Positions 12,726 through 23,102 of a stretch of DNA of 64,000 bases are shown in pieces. This DNA comes from Hydractinia symbiolongicarpus. Its lineage: Eukaryota; Cnidaria; Hydrozoa; Anthoathecata; Hydractiniidae. How positions within the stretch are numbered: the first letter of the stretch is position 1; each line of letters starts with the position of its first letter. The notes below the pieces were generated by a model. It saw only the letters and a list, made by a program, of their open reading frames with translations, had not been told where the DNA came from and searched no databases. The DNA lies in contig NC_079876.1 in NCBI RefSeq assembly GCF_029227915.1, positions 2,606,001 to 2,670,000 of the forward strand, given 5' to 3'. The position numbers were made by a program, and so were the translations under genes.

Positions 12726-13537
12726 ATCGTTCGGGAAATGAGTTTACACCCTGGGTACTTTCTTTGTATACTTTTGACTATACGGGCCGAGTCCGGGATT
12801 TACGGGAAATCGCGGTTTTTCGTTTTCCGGCGAATAAACTTCTTTCATTCAGCGTCTCATCAAAAATGAAAACATTTTTAAAAACTACAAGTCTCATGCG
12901 TTGTAGTGGTGGAAAAATAATTTAAAAAATCGTTCGGAAAATGAGTTTACTCCCTGGGTAATTTCTTTGTATACTTTTGACTATACCGGCCGAGTCCGGG
13001 GTTTACGGGAAATGGCGGGTTTTCGTTTGCCGGCGATTAAACTTCTTTTATTCAGCGTCTCCTCAAAAATGAAAACATTTCTGAAAACTACAAGTCTCAT
13101 GCGTTTTAGTGGTGAAAAAATAATTTAAAAAATCGTTCGGGAAATGAGTTTACTCACAGAGTAGTTTCTTTGTATACATTCGACTATACGGGCCAAGCCC
13201 GGGATTTACGGGAAATGGCGGGTTTTCGTTTGCTGGCGATTAAACCACTTTCATTAAGCGTCTCATCAAAAATGAAAACATTTCTGAAAACTACAAGTCT
13301 CATGCGTTTTAGTGGTGAAAAAATAATTTAAAAAATCGTTCGGGAAATGAGTTTACTCACAGAGTAGTTTCTTTGTATACATTCGACTATACGGGCCAAG
13401 CCCGGGATTTACGGGAAATGGCGGGTTTTCGTTTGCCGGCGATTAAACTTCTTTTATTTAGCGTCTCATCAAAAATGAAAACATTTTTAAAAACTACAAG
13501 TCTCATGGGCTTTGGTGGTGAAATAATAATTTAAAAA
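11914..13537 (+). repeat. Tetramer HOR, 812 bp, two copies
   Basis: Copies 11,914-12,725 and 12,726-13,537 are exactly 812 bp (4 x 203). Order: a B unit with cgcggtttttcgttttccgg and gcgaataaac, a B unit with taccggccg, an A unit with cacagagtag and gctggcgattaaaccac, and an A unit with cacagagtag and atgggctttggtgg. A further partial round follows. The unit overlaps the end of the larger 10,099 duplication, showing amplification at two scales in one place. Confidence 0.88.
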
Positions 13538-15364
13538 ATCGTTCGGGAAATGAGTTTACACCCTGGGTACTTTCTTTGTATACTTTTGACTATACGGGCT
13601 GAGTCCGGGATTTACGGGAAATCGCGGGTTTTCGTTTGCCGGCGAATAAACTTCTTTTATTCAGCGTCTCATCAAAAATGAAAACATTTTTGAAAACTAC
13701 AAGTCTCATGCGTTTTAGTGGTGAAAAAATAATTTAAAAAATCGTTCGGGAAATGAGTTTACTCACAGAGTAGTTTCTTTGTATACATTCGACTATACGG
13801 GCCAAGCCCGGGATTTACGGGAAATGGCGGGTTTTCGTTTGCCGGGGATTAAACTTCTTTTATTTAGCGTCTCATCAAAAATGAAAACATTTTTAAAAAC
13901 TACAAGTCTCATGGGCTTTAGTGGTGAAATAATAATTTAAAAAATCGTTCGGGAAATGAGTTTACACCCTGGGTACTTTCTTTGTATACTTTTGACTATA
14001 CGGGCCGAGTCCGGGATTTACGGTAAATCGCGGGTTTTCGTTTGCCGGCGAATAAACTTCTTTTATTCAGCGTCTCATCAAAAATGAAAACATTTTTGAA
14101 AACTACAAGTCTCATGCGTTTTAGTGGTGAAAAAATAATTTAAAAAATCGTTCGGGAAATGAGTTTACTCCTTGGGTACTTTCTTTGAATACTTTTGATT
14201 TTACGGGCCGAGTCCAGGGTGTACGGGAAATGGCGGGTTTTCGTTTGCCGGCGATTAAACTTCTTTTATTTAGCGTCTCATCAAAAATGAAAACATTTTT
14301 GAAAACTACAAGTCTCATGGGCTTTAGTGGTGAAATAATAATTTAAAAAATCGTTCGGGAAATGAGTTTACACCCTGGGTACTTTCTTTGTATACTTTTG
14401 ACTATACGGGCCGAGTCCGGGATTTACGGGAAATCGCGGGTTTTCGTTTGCCGGCGAATAAACTTCTTTCATTCAGCGTCTCATCAAAATTGAAAACATT
14501 TTTGAAAACTACAAGTCTCATGCGTTGTAGTGGGGAAAAATAATTTAAAAAATCGTTCGGAAAATGAGTTTACTCCCTGGGTATTTTCTTTGTATACTTT
14601 TGACTATACCGGCCGAGTCCGGGGTTTACGGGAAATGGCGGGTTTTCGTTTGCCGGCGATTAAACTTCTTTTATTCAGCGTCTCATCAAAAATGAAAACA
14701 TTTCTGAAAACTACAAGTCTCATGCGTTTTAGTGGTGAAAAAATAATTTAAAAAATCGTTCGGGAAATGAGTTTACTCACAGAGTAGTTTCTTTGTATAC
14801 ATTCGACTATACGGGCCAAGCCCGGGATTTACGGGAAATTGCAGATTTTCGTTTGAGGGCGATTAAAGTTCTTTTATTCAGCGTCTCATCAAAAATGAAA
14901 ACATGTTTGAAAACTACAAGTTTCATGCGTTTTAGTGGTGAAAAAAAAATTTAAAAAATCGTTCGGGAAATGAGTTTACTCCCTGGGTACTTTCTTTGTA
15001 TACATTCGACTATACGGGCCAAGCCCCGGATTTACGGGAAAACGCGGGATTTCGTTTGCCGGCGATTAAACCTCTTTCATTAAGCGTCTCATCAAAAATG
15101 AAAACATTTTTGAAAACTACAAGTCTCATGCGTTTTAGTGGTAAAAAAAATAAATTAAAAAATCGTTCGGGAAATGAGTTTACTCCCTTGGTACTTTCTT
15201 TGTATACATTCGACTATACGGGCCAAGCCCGGGATTTACGGGAAATCGCGGGATTTCGTTTGCCGGCGATTAAACTTCTTTCATTAACCGTCTCATCAAA
15301 AATGAAAACATTTTTGAAAACTTCAAGTCTCATGCGTTTTAGTGGTGAAAAAAAAAAATAAAAA
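13538..15364 (+). repeat. Mixed monomers, partial copies of upstream blocks
   Basis: Nine monomers. The stretch about 14,150-14,830 repeats the 7,085-7,950 order (ccttgggtac with ccagggtgtacggg, then caccctggg with gcgaataaac, then a unit with taccggccg), but lacks the monomer that sits between them in the first copy. From about 14,950 class A units with aagccccgg and ttaaccgtc lead into the trimer HOR. Only satellite is seen. Confidence 0.8.
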
Positions 15365-17187
15365 ATCGTTCGGGAAATGAGTTTACTCCCTGGGTACTCT
15401 CTTTGTATACATTCGACTATACGGGCTAAGCCCGGGATTTACGGGAAATCGCGGGATTTCGTTTGCCGGCGATTAAACCTCTTTTAATAAGCGTCTCATC
15501 AAAAATGAAAACATTTTTGAAAACTACAAGTCTCATGCGTTTTAGTGGTGAAAAAATACTTTAAAAAATCGTTCGGGAAATGAGTTTACTCCCTGGGTAC
15601 TTTTTTGTATACTTTGGACTATACGGGCCGAGTCCGGGATTTACGGGAAATCGCGGATTTTCGTTTGAGGGCGATTAAACTTCTTTTATTCACCGTCTCA
15701 TCAAAAATGAAAATATTTTTGAAAACTACAAGTCTCATGCGTTGTAGTGGTGAAAAAATAATTTAAAAATCGTTCGGAAAATGAGTTTACTCCCTGGGTA
15801 CTTTCTTTGTATACTTTTGACTATACGGACCGAGTCCGGGGTTTACGGGAAATGGCGGGTTTTCGTTTGCCGGCGATTAAACTTCTTTCATTAACCGTCT
15901 CATCAAAAATGAAAACATTTTTGAAAACTTCAAGTCTCATGCGTTTTAGTGGTGAAAAAAAAAAATAAAAAATCGTTCGGGAAATGAGTTTACTCCCTGG
16001 GTACTCTCTTTGTATACATTCGACTATACGGGCTAAGCCCGGGATTTACGGGAAATCGCGGGATTTCGTTTGCCGGCGATTAAACCTCTTTTAATAAGCG
16101 TCTCATCAAAAATGAAAACATTTTTGAAAACTACAAGTCTCATGCGTTTTAGTGGTGAAAAAATACTTTAAAAAATCGTTCGGGAAATGAGTTTACTCCC
16201 TGGGTACTTTCTTTGTATACTTTGGACTATACGGGCCGAGTCCGGGATTTACGGGAAATCGCGGATTTTCGTTTGAGGGCGATTAAACTTCTTTTATTCA
16301 CCGTCTCATCAAAAATGAAAATATTTTTGAAAACTACAAGTCTCATGCGTTGTAGTGGTGAAAAAATAATTTAAAAATCGTTCGGAAAATGAGTTTACTC
16401 CCTGGGTACTTTCTTTGTATACTTTTGACTATACGGACCGAGTCCGGGGTTTACGGGAAATGGCGGGTTTTCGTTTGCCGGCGATTAAACTTCTTTCATT
16501 AACCGTCTCATCAAAAATGAAAACATTTTTGAAAACTTCAAGTCTCATGCGTTTTAGTGGTGAAAAAAAAAATTAAAAAATCGTTCGGGAAATGAGTTTA
16601 CTCCCTGGGTACTCTCTTTGTATACATTCGACTATACGGGCTAAGCCCGGGATTTACGGGAAATCGCGGGATTTCGTTTGCCGGCGATTAAACCTCTTTT
16701 AATAAGCGTCTCATCAAAAATGAAAACATTTTTGAAAACTACAAGTCTCATGCGTTTTAGTGGTGAAAAAATACTTTAAAAAATCGTTCGGGAAATGAGT
16801 TTACTCCCTGGGTACTTTCTTTGTATACTTTGGACTATACTGGCCGAGTCCGGGATTTACGGGAAATCGCGGATTTTCGTTTGAGGGCGATTAAACTTCT
16901 TTTATTCACCGTCTCATCAAAAATGAAAATATTTTTGAAAACTACAAGTCTCATGCGTTGTAGTGGTGAAAAAATAATTTAAAAATCGTTCGGAAAATGA
17001 GTTTACTCCCTGGGTACTTTCTTTGTATACTTTTGACTATACGGACCGAGTCCGGGGTTTACGGGAAATGGCGGGTTTTCGTTTGCCGGCGATTAAACTT
17101 CTTTTATTCAGTGTCTCATCAAAAATGAAAACATTTTTGAAAACTACAAGTCTCATGCGTTGTAGTGGTGAAAAAATAATTTAAAAA
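15365..17187 (+). repeat. Trimer HOR, 608 bp, three copies
   Basis: Copies start at 15,365, 15,972 and 16,580 and end at 17,187. Order: an A unit with the rare gtactctctttg and gggctaagcccggg; a B unit with tttggac, gtttgagggcg, attcaccgtc and aaaatatttttg; a B unit with acggaccgagtccgggg whose second half has cttctttcattaaccgtc and acttcaagtc. The last unit of the third copy switches to cttttattcagtgtc, marking the end of the amplified tract. By eye the copies differ at only a few bases. Confidence 0.9.
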
Positions 17188-19130
17188 ATCGTTCGGAAAA
17201 TGAGTTTACTCCCTGGGTACTTTCTTTGTATACTTTTGACTATACGGGCCGAGTCCGGGGTTTACAGGAAATGGCGGGTTTTCGTTTGCCGGCGATTAAA
17301 CTTCTTTTATTCAGCGTCTCATCAAAAATGAAAACATTTTTAAAAACTACAAGTCTCATGCGTTTTAGTGGTGAAAAGATAAGTTAAAAAATCGTTTTCG
17401 AAATGAGTTTACTCCCTGGGTACTTTCTTTGTATACTTTTGACTATACGGGCCGAGTCCGGGATTTACGGGAAATGGCGGGTTTTCGTTTGCCGGCGATT
17501 AAACTTCTTTTATTCAGCGTCTCATCAAAAATGAAAACATTTTTGAAAACTACAAGTCTCATGCGTTTTAGTGGTGAAAAGATAATTTAAAAAATCGTTT
17601 TGAAAATGAGTTTACTCACAGGGTACTTTCTTTGTATACATTCGACTATACGGGCCAAGCCCGGGATTTACGGGAAATGGCGGGTTTTCGTTTGCTGGCG
17701 ATTAAACTTCTTTTATTTAGAGTCTCATCAAAAATGAAAACATTTTTAAAAACTACAAGTCTCATGGGCTTTAGTGGTGAAATAATAATTTAAAAAATCG
17801 TTCGGGAAAGGAGTTTACACCCTGGGTACTTTCTTTGTATACTTTTGGCTATACGGGCCGAGTCCGGGATTTACGGGAAATCGCGGGTTTTCGTTTGCCG
17901 GCGAATAAACTTCTTTTATTCAGCGTCTCATCAAAAATGAAAACATTTTTAAAAACTATAAGTCTCATGGGTTTTAGTGGTGAAATAATAATTTAAAAAA
18001 TCGTTCGAGAAATGAGTTTACATCCCGGGTACTTTCTTTACTATACGGGCCGAGTCCGGGATTTACGGGAAATCGCAGGTTTTCGTTTGCCGGCGATTAA
18101 ACTTCTTTTATTCAGCGTCTCATCAAAAATTAAAACATTTTTGAAAACTACAAGTCTTATGCGTTTTAGTGGTGAAAAAATAATTTAAAAAATCGCTCGG
18201 GAAATGAGTTTACTCCCTGTGTACTATCTTTGTATACTTTTGACTATGCGGGCCAAGCCCGGGATTTACGGGAAATCTCGGGTTTTCGTTTGCCGGCGAT
18301 TAAACTTCTTTTATTCAGCGTCTCATCAGAAATGAAAACATTTTTGAAAACTACAAGTCTCATGCGTTTTAGTGGTGAAAAAAAAATTTAAAAAATCGTT
18401 CCGGAAATGAGTTTACTTCCAGCGTACTTAGTGGTGAAAATATAATTTATAAAATCGTTCGGGAAATGACTTTACTCCGTGGGTACTTTCTTTGTATATT
18501 TTTGACTATACGGGCCGAGTCCGGGATTTACGGGAAGTCGCGGGTTTTCGTTTGCCGGCGATTAAACTTCTTTTATTCAGCGTCTCATCAAAAATGAAAA
18601 CATTTTTAAAAACTACAAGTCTCATGGGCTTTAGTGGTGAAATAATAATTTAAAAAATCGTTCGGGAAATGAGTTTACACCCTGGGTACTTTCTTTGTAT
18701 ACTTTTGACTATACGGGCCGAGTCCGGGATTTACGGGAAATCGCAGGTTTTCGTTTGCCGGCAATTAAACTTCTTTCATTCAGCGTCTCATCAAAAATGA
18801 AAACATTTTTGAAAACTACAAGTCTCATGCGTTTTAGTGGTTAAAAATAATTTAAAAAATCGTTCGGGAAATGAGTTTACTCCCTGGGTACTTTCTTTGT
18901 ATACATTTGACTATACGGGCCAAGCCCGGGATTTACGGGAAATGGCGGGATTTCGTTTGCCGTCGATTAAACCTCTTTTATTAAGCGTCTCATCAAAAAT
19001 GAAAACATTTTTGAAAACTGCAAGTCTCATGCGTTTTAGTGGTGAAAAGATAATTGAAAAAATCGATTCGGAAATGAGTTTACTCACATGGTACTTTCTT
19101 TGTATACATTCGACTATACGGGCCAAGCCT
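17188..19130 (+). repeat. Mixed monomers before the inversion
   Basis: Plus-oriented monomers with no HOR visible by eye and more scattered differences than the flanks (gataattt tails, ttttcgaaatgag, a short unit at 18,000-18,191, and a 59-bp remnant at 18,395). Higher divergence with no recent HOR is what is expected where local homogenisation has been weaker. The block ends at the inversion breakpoint. Confidence 0.82.
18395..18453 (+). repeat. 59-bp remnant monomer (144-bp internal deletion)
   Basis: From one atcgtt start (18,395) to the next (18,454) there are only 59 bp. The unit runs from atcgttccggaaatgag to ttccagcgtactt and then jumps straight to agtggtgaaaata, losing the middle of the monomer including the G+C-rich part and the dyad. 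It is the most extreme length change in the window. The tail is also unusual (tataatttataaaatcg). Confidence 0.9.
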
Positions 19131-20486
19131 CAACTTATAGTTTTCAGAAATGTTTTCATTTTTGATGAGACGCTTAATGAAAGTGGTTTAATCGCCGGCT
19201 AACGAAAACCCGCGATTTCCCGTAAATCCCGGCTTCACGCGTATAGTCGAATGTATACAAAGAAAGTACCCTGTGAGTAAACTCATTTCCAAAAAGATTT
19301 TTTAAATTATCTTTTCACCATTAAAACGCATGAGACTTGTAGTTTTCAAAAATATTTTTATTTTTGATGAGACGCTGAATAAAAGAAGTTTAATCGCCGG
19401 CAAACAAAAACCCGCCATTTCCCGTAAACCCCGGACTCGGTCCGTATAATCAAAAGTATACAAAGAAAGTACCCAGGGAGTAAACTCATTTCCCGAACGA
19501 TTTTTTAAATTATTTTTTCACCACTAAAACGCATGAGACTTGTAGTTTTCAAAAATATTTTCATTTTTGATGAGACTCTGAATGAAAGAAGTTTAATCGC
19601 CGGCAAACGAAAACCTGCGATTTCCCGTAAATCCCGGACTCGGTCCGTATAGTAAAGAAAGTACCCGGGATGTAAACTCATTTCCCGAACGATTTTTTAA
19701 ATTATTATTTCACCACTAAAACCCATGAGACTTATAGTTTTTAAAAATGTTTTCATTTTTGATGAGACGCTTAATGAAAGAGGTTTAATCGCCGGCAAAC
19801 GAAATCCCGCGTTTTCCCGTAAATCCGGGGCTTGGCCCGTATAGTCGAATGTATACAAAGAAAGTACCCAGGGAGTAAACTCATTTCCCAAACGATTTTT
19901 TAAATTTTTTTTTCACCACTAAAACGCGTGAGACTTGTAGTTTTCAAAAATGTTTTTATTTTTGATGAGACGCTTAAAGAAAGAGGTTTAATCGCCGGAA
20001 AACGAAAACCCGCGATTTCCCGTAAATCCCGGGCTTGGCCCGTATAGTCGAACGTATACAAAGAAAGTACCCTGTGAGTAAACTCCTTTCCAGAACGATT
20101 TTTCAAATTATTTTTCACCGCTAAAACGCATAAGACTTGTAGTTTTTAAAAATGTTTTCATTTTTGATGAAACGCTGAATAAAAGAAGTTTAATCGCCGG
20201 CAAACGAAAACCCGCGATTACCCGTAAATCCCGGCTGGGTCCGTATAGTCAAAAGTATACAAAGAAAGTACCCAGGGAGTAAACTCATTTGCCGAACGAT
20301 TTTTTAAATTATTTTTTCACCACTAAAACGCATGATACTTGTAGTTTTCAAAAATGTTTTCATTTTTGATGAGACGCTGAATAAAAGCAGTTTAATCGCC
20401 GGCAAACGAAAACCTGCGATTTCCCGTAAATCCCGGACTCGGACCGTATAGTCAAAAGTATACAAAGAAAGTACCCAGGGAGTAAA
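19131..20486 (-). repeat. Inverted satellite block (~1.36 kb, ~6.7 monomers)
   Basis: Here the monomer reads on the minus strand: for example gatgagacgcttaatgaaag, tttaatcgccggc, cccgtaaatcccgg and gtatacaaagaaagtaccc all run in reverse complement. The left breakpoint is at about 19,130, where ggccaagcc of a plus monomer joins acttatagttttcag of a minus monomer. The right breakpoint is at about 20,486, where gtacccagggagtaaa joins atcagggtactttc. The block has both classes and one short monomer (about 19,502-19,693). It is the only orientation change in the window. Several units carry private changes, such as cgcgattacccg and ccggctgggtccg. Confidence 0.96.
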
Positions 20487-20522
20487 ATCAGGGTACTTTC
20501 TGTGTATACATTCGACTATACG
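20445..20522. repeat. Long inverted repeat at the right inversion breakpoint
   Basis: Arms 20,445-20,476 and 20,491-20,522 are reverse complements over 32 bp with three mismatches, around a 14-base spacer (20,477-20,490). The innermost bases are gtaccc and gggtac. The symmetry exists because two monomers meet head to head at nearly the same phase. Such a site could extrude as a hairpin or cruciform. The left breakpoint has no such close symmetry: its arms are about 100 bp apart. Confidence 0.9.
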
Positions 20523-21478
20523 GGACAAGCCCGTGATTTACGGGAAATCGCGGGTTTTCCTTTGCCGGCGATTAAACCACTTTCATTAAGCGTCTCATCA
20601 AAAATGAAAACATTTCTGAAAACTACAAGTCTCATGCGTTTTAGTGGTGAAAAAATAATTTAAAAATTCGTTCGGGAAATGAGTTTACTCACTGGGTACT
20701 TTCCTTGTATGCTTTTGACTATACGGGCCGAGTCCGGGATTTACGGGAAATCGCGGGTTTTCGTTTGCCGGCGATTAAACTTCTTTTATTCAGCGTCTCA
20801 TCAAAAATGAAAACATTTTTAAAAACTACAAGTCTCATGGGCTTTAGTGGTGAAATAATAATTTAAAAAATCGTTTGGGAAATGAGTTTACTCCCTGGGT
20901 TCTTTCTTTGTATACTTTTGACTATTCGGGCCGAGTCCGGGATTTACGTGAAATCGCAGGTTTTCGTTTGCCGGGGATTAAACTGCTTTTATTCAGCGTC
21001 TCATCAAAAATGAAAACATTTTTCAAAACTACAAGTCTAATGCGTTTTAGTGGTGAAAAAATAATTTAAAAAATCGTTCGGAAAATGAGTTTACTCACAG
21101 GGTACTTTCTTTGTATACATTCGACTATACGGGCCAAGCACGGGATTTACGGGAAATCGCGGGTTTTCGTTTTCCGGCGATTAAACCTCTTTTATTCAGC
21201 GTCTCATAAAAAATGAAAACATTTTTGAAAACTACAAGTCTTATGCGTTTTAGTGGTGAAAAAAAAATTTAAAAAATCGTTCGGAAAATGAGTTTACTCA
21301 CAGGGTACTTTCTTTGTATACATTCGACTATACGGGCCAAGCCCGGGATTTACGGGAAATCGCGGGTTTTCGTTTTCCGGCGATTAAACCTCTTTCATTA
21401 AGCGTCTCATCAAAAATGAAAACATTTTTGAAAACTACAAGTCTCATGCGTTTTAGTGGTGAAAAAAAAATTTAAAAA
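20487..21478 (+). repeat. Mixed monomers after the inversion
   Basis: Plus orientation resumes. Five monomers, alternating classes, with private changes (cgggacaagcccgtg, ccttgtatgc, actattcgggcc, caagcacggg). Units with gttttccggcg and ctcataaaaaatg start here and recur in both superblocks. Only satellite is seen. Confidence 0.82.
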
Positions 21479-23102
21479 ATCGTTCGGAAAATGAGTTTAC
21501 TCCCTGGGTACTTTCTTTGTATACATTCGACTATACGGGCCAAGCCCCGGATTTGCGGGAAAACGCGGGATTTCGTTTGCCGGCGATTAAACCTCTTTCA
21601 TTAAGCGTCTCATCAAAAATGAAAACATTTTTGAAAACTACAAGTCTCATGCGTTTTAGTGGTGAAAAAATAATTTAAAAAATTGTTCGGGAAATGAGTT
21701 TACTCCCTGGGTACTTTCTTTGTATACTTTTGACTATACGGGCCGAGTCCGGGATTTACGGGAAATGGCGGGTTTTCGTTTGCCGGCGATTAAACCTCTT
21801 TCATTAAGCGTCTCATCAAAAATGAAAACATTTTTGAAAACTACAAGTCTCATGCATTTTAGTGGTGAAAAGATAATTTAAAAAATCGTTTTGGAAATGA
21901 GTTTACTCACAGGGTACTTTCTTTGTATACATTCGACTATACGGGCCAAGCCCGGGATTTACGGGAAATCGCGGGTTTTCGTTTGCTGGCGATTAAACCA
22001 CTTTCATTAAGCGTCTCATCAAAAATGAAAACATTTCTGAAAACTACAAGTCTCATGCGTTTTAGTGGTGAAAAAATAATTTAAAAAATCGTTCGGAAAA
22101 TGAGTTTACTCACAGGGTACTTTCTTTGTATACATTCGACTATACGGGCCAAGCCCGGGATTTACGGGAAATCGCGGGTTTTCGTTTTCCGGCGATTAAA
22201 CCTCTTTCATTAAGCGTCTCATAAAAAATGAAAACATTTTTGAAAACTACAAGTCTTATGCGTTTTAGTTGTGAAAAAAAAATTTAAAAAATCGTTCGGA
22301 AAATGAGTTTACTCCCTGGGTACTTTCTTTGTATACATTCGACTATACGGGCCAAGCCCCGGATTTACGAGAAAACGCGGGATTTCGTTTGCCGGCGATT
22401 AAACCTCTTTCATTAAGCGTCTCATCAAAAATGAAAACATTTTTGAAAACTACAAGTCTCATGCGTTTTAGTGGTGAAAAAATAATTTGAAAAATTGTTC
22501 GGGAAATGAGTTTACTCCCTGGGTACTTTCTTTGTATACTTTTGACTATACGGGCCGAGTCCGGGATTTACGGGAAATGGCGGGTTTTCGTTTGCCGGCG
22601 ATTAAACCACTTTCATTAAGCGTCTCATCAAAAATGAAAACATTTCTGAAAACTACAAGTCTCATGCGTTTTAGTGGTGAAAAAATAATTTAAAAAATCG
22701 TTCGGGAAATGAGTTTACTCACAGAGTAGTTTCTTTGTATACATTCGACTATACGGGCCAAGCCCTGGATTTACGGGAATTCGCGGGTTTTCGTTTGCCG
22801 GCGATTAAACTTCTTTCATTAACCGTCTCATCAAAAATGAAAACATTTTTGAAAACTACAAGTCTCATGCGTTTTAGTGGTGAAAAAAAAAATTAAAAAA
22901 TCGTTCGGAAAATGCGTTTACTCCCTAGGTACTTTCTTTGTATACATTCGACTATACGGGCCAAGCCCGGGATTTACGGGAAATCGCGGGATTTCGTTTG
23001 CCGGCGATTAAACCTCTTTCATTAAGCGTCTCATCAAAAATGAAAACATTTTTGAAAACTACAAGTCTCATGCGTTTTAGTGGTGAAATAATAATTTAAA
23101 AA
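21479..23102 (+). repeat. Superblock 1, opening octamer (1,624 bp)
   Basis: Eight 203-bp monomers with rare marks: aagccccggatttgcggg with aaaacgcggg, catgcattttag (21,851), gctggcgattaaaccac, gttttccggcg with ctcataaaaaatg, tagttgtgaaaa, attgttcggg, and cacagagtag (22,722). The same marks recur at 34,323-36,351 in the same order, first at an offset of 12,843 and later 13,046 and 13,248, because that copy has two extra monomers. Confidence 0.85.

Noticed and set aside
19131-20486. Inverted block as a transposon with terminal inverted repeats
   Set aside because: The interior is ordinary monomers in reverse orientation, with no element-specific sequence, transposase frame or target-site duplication.
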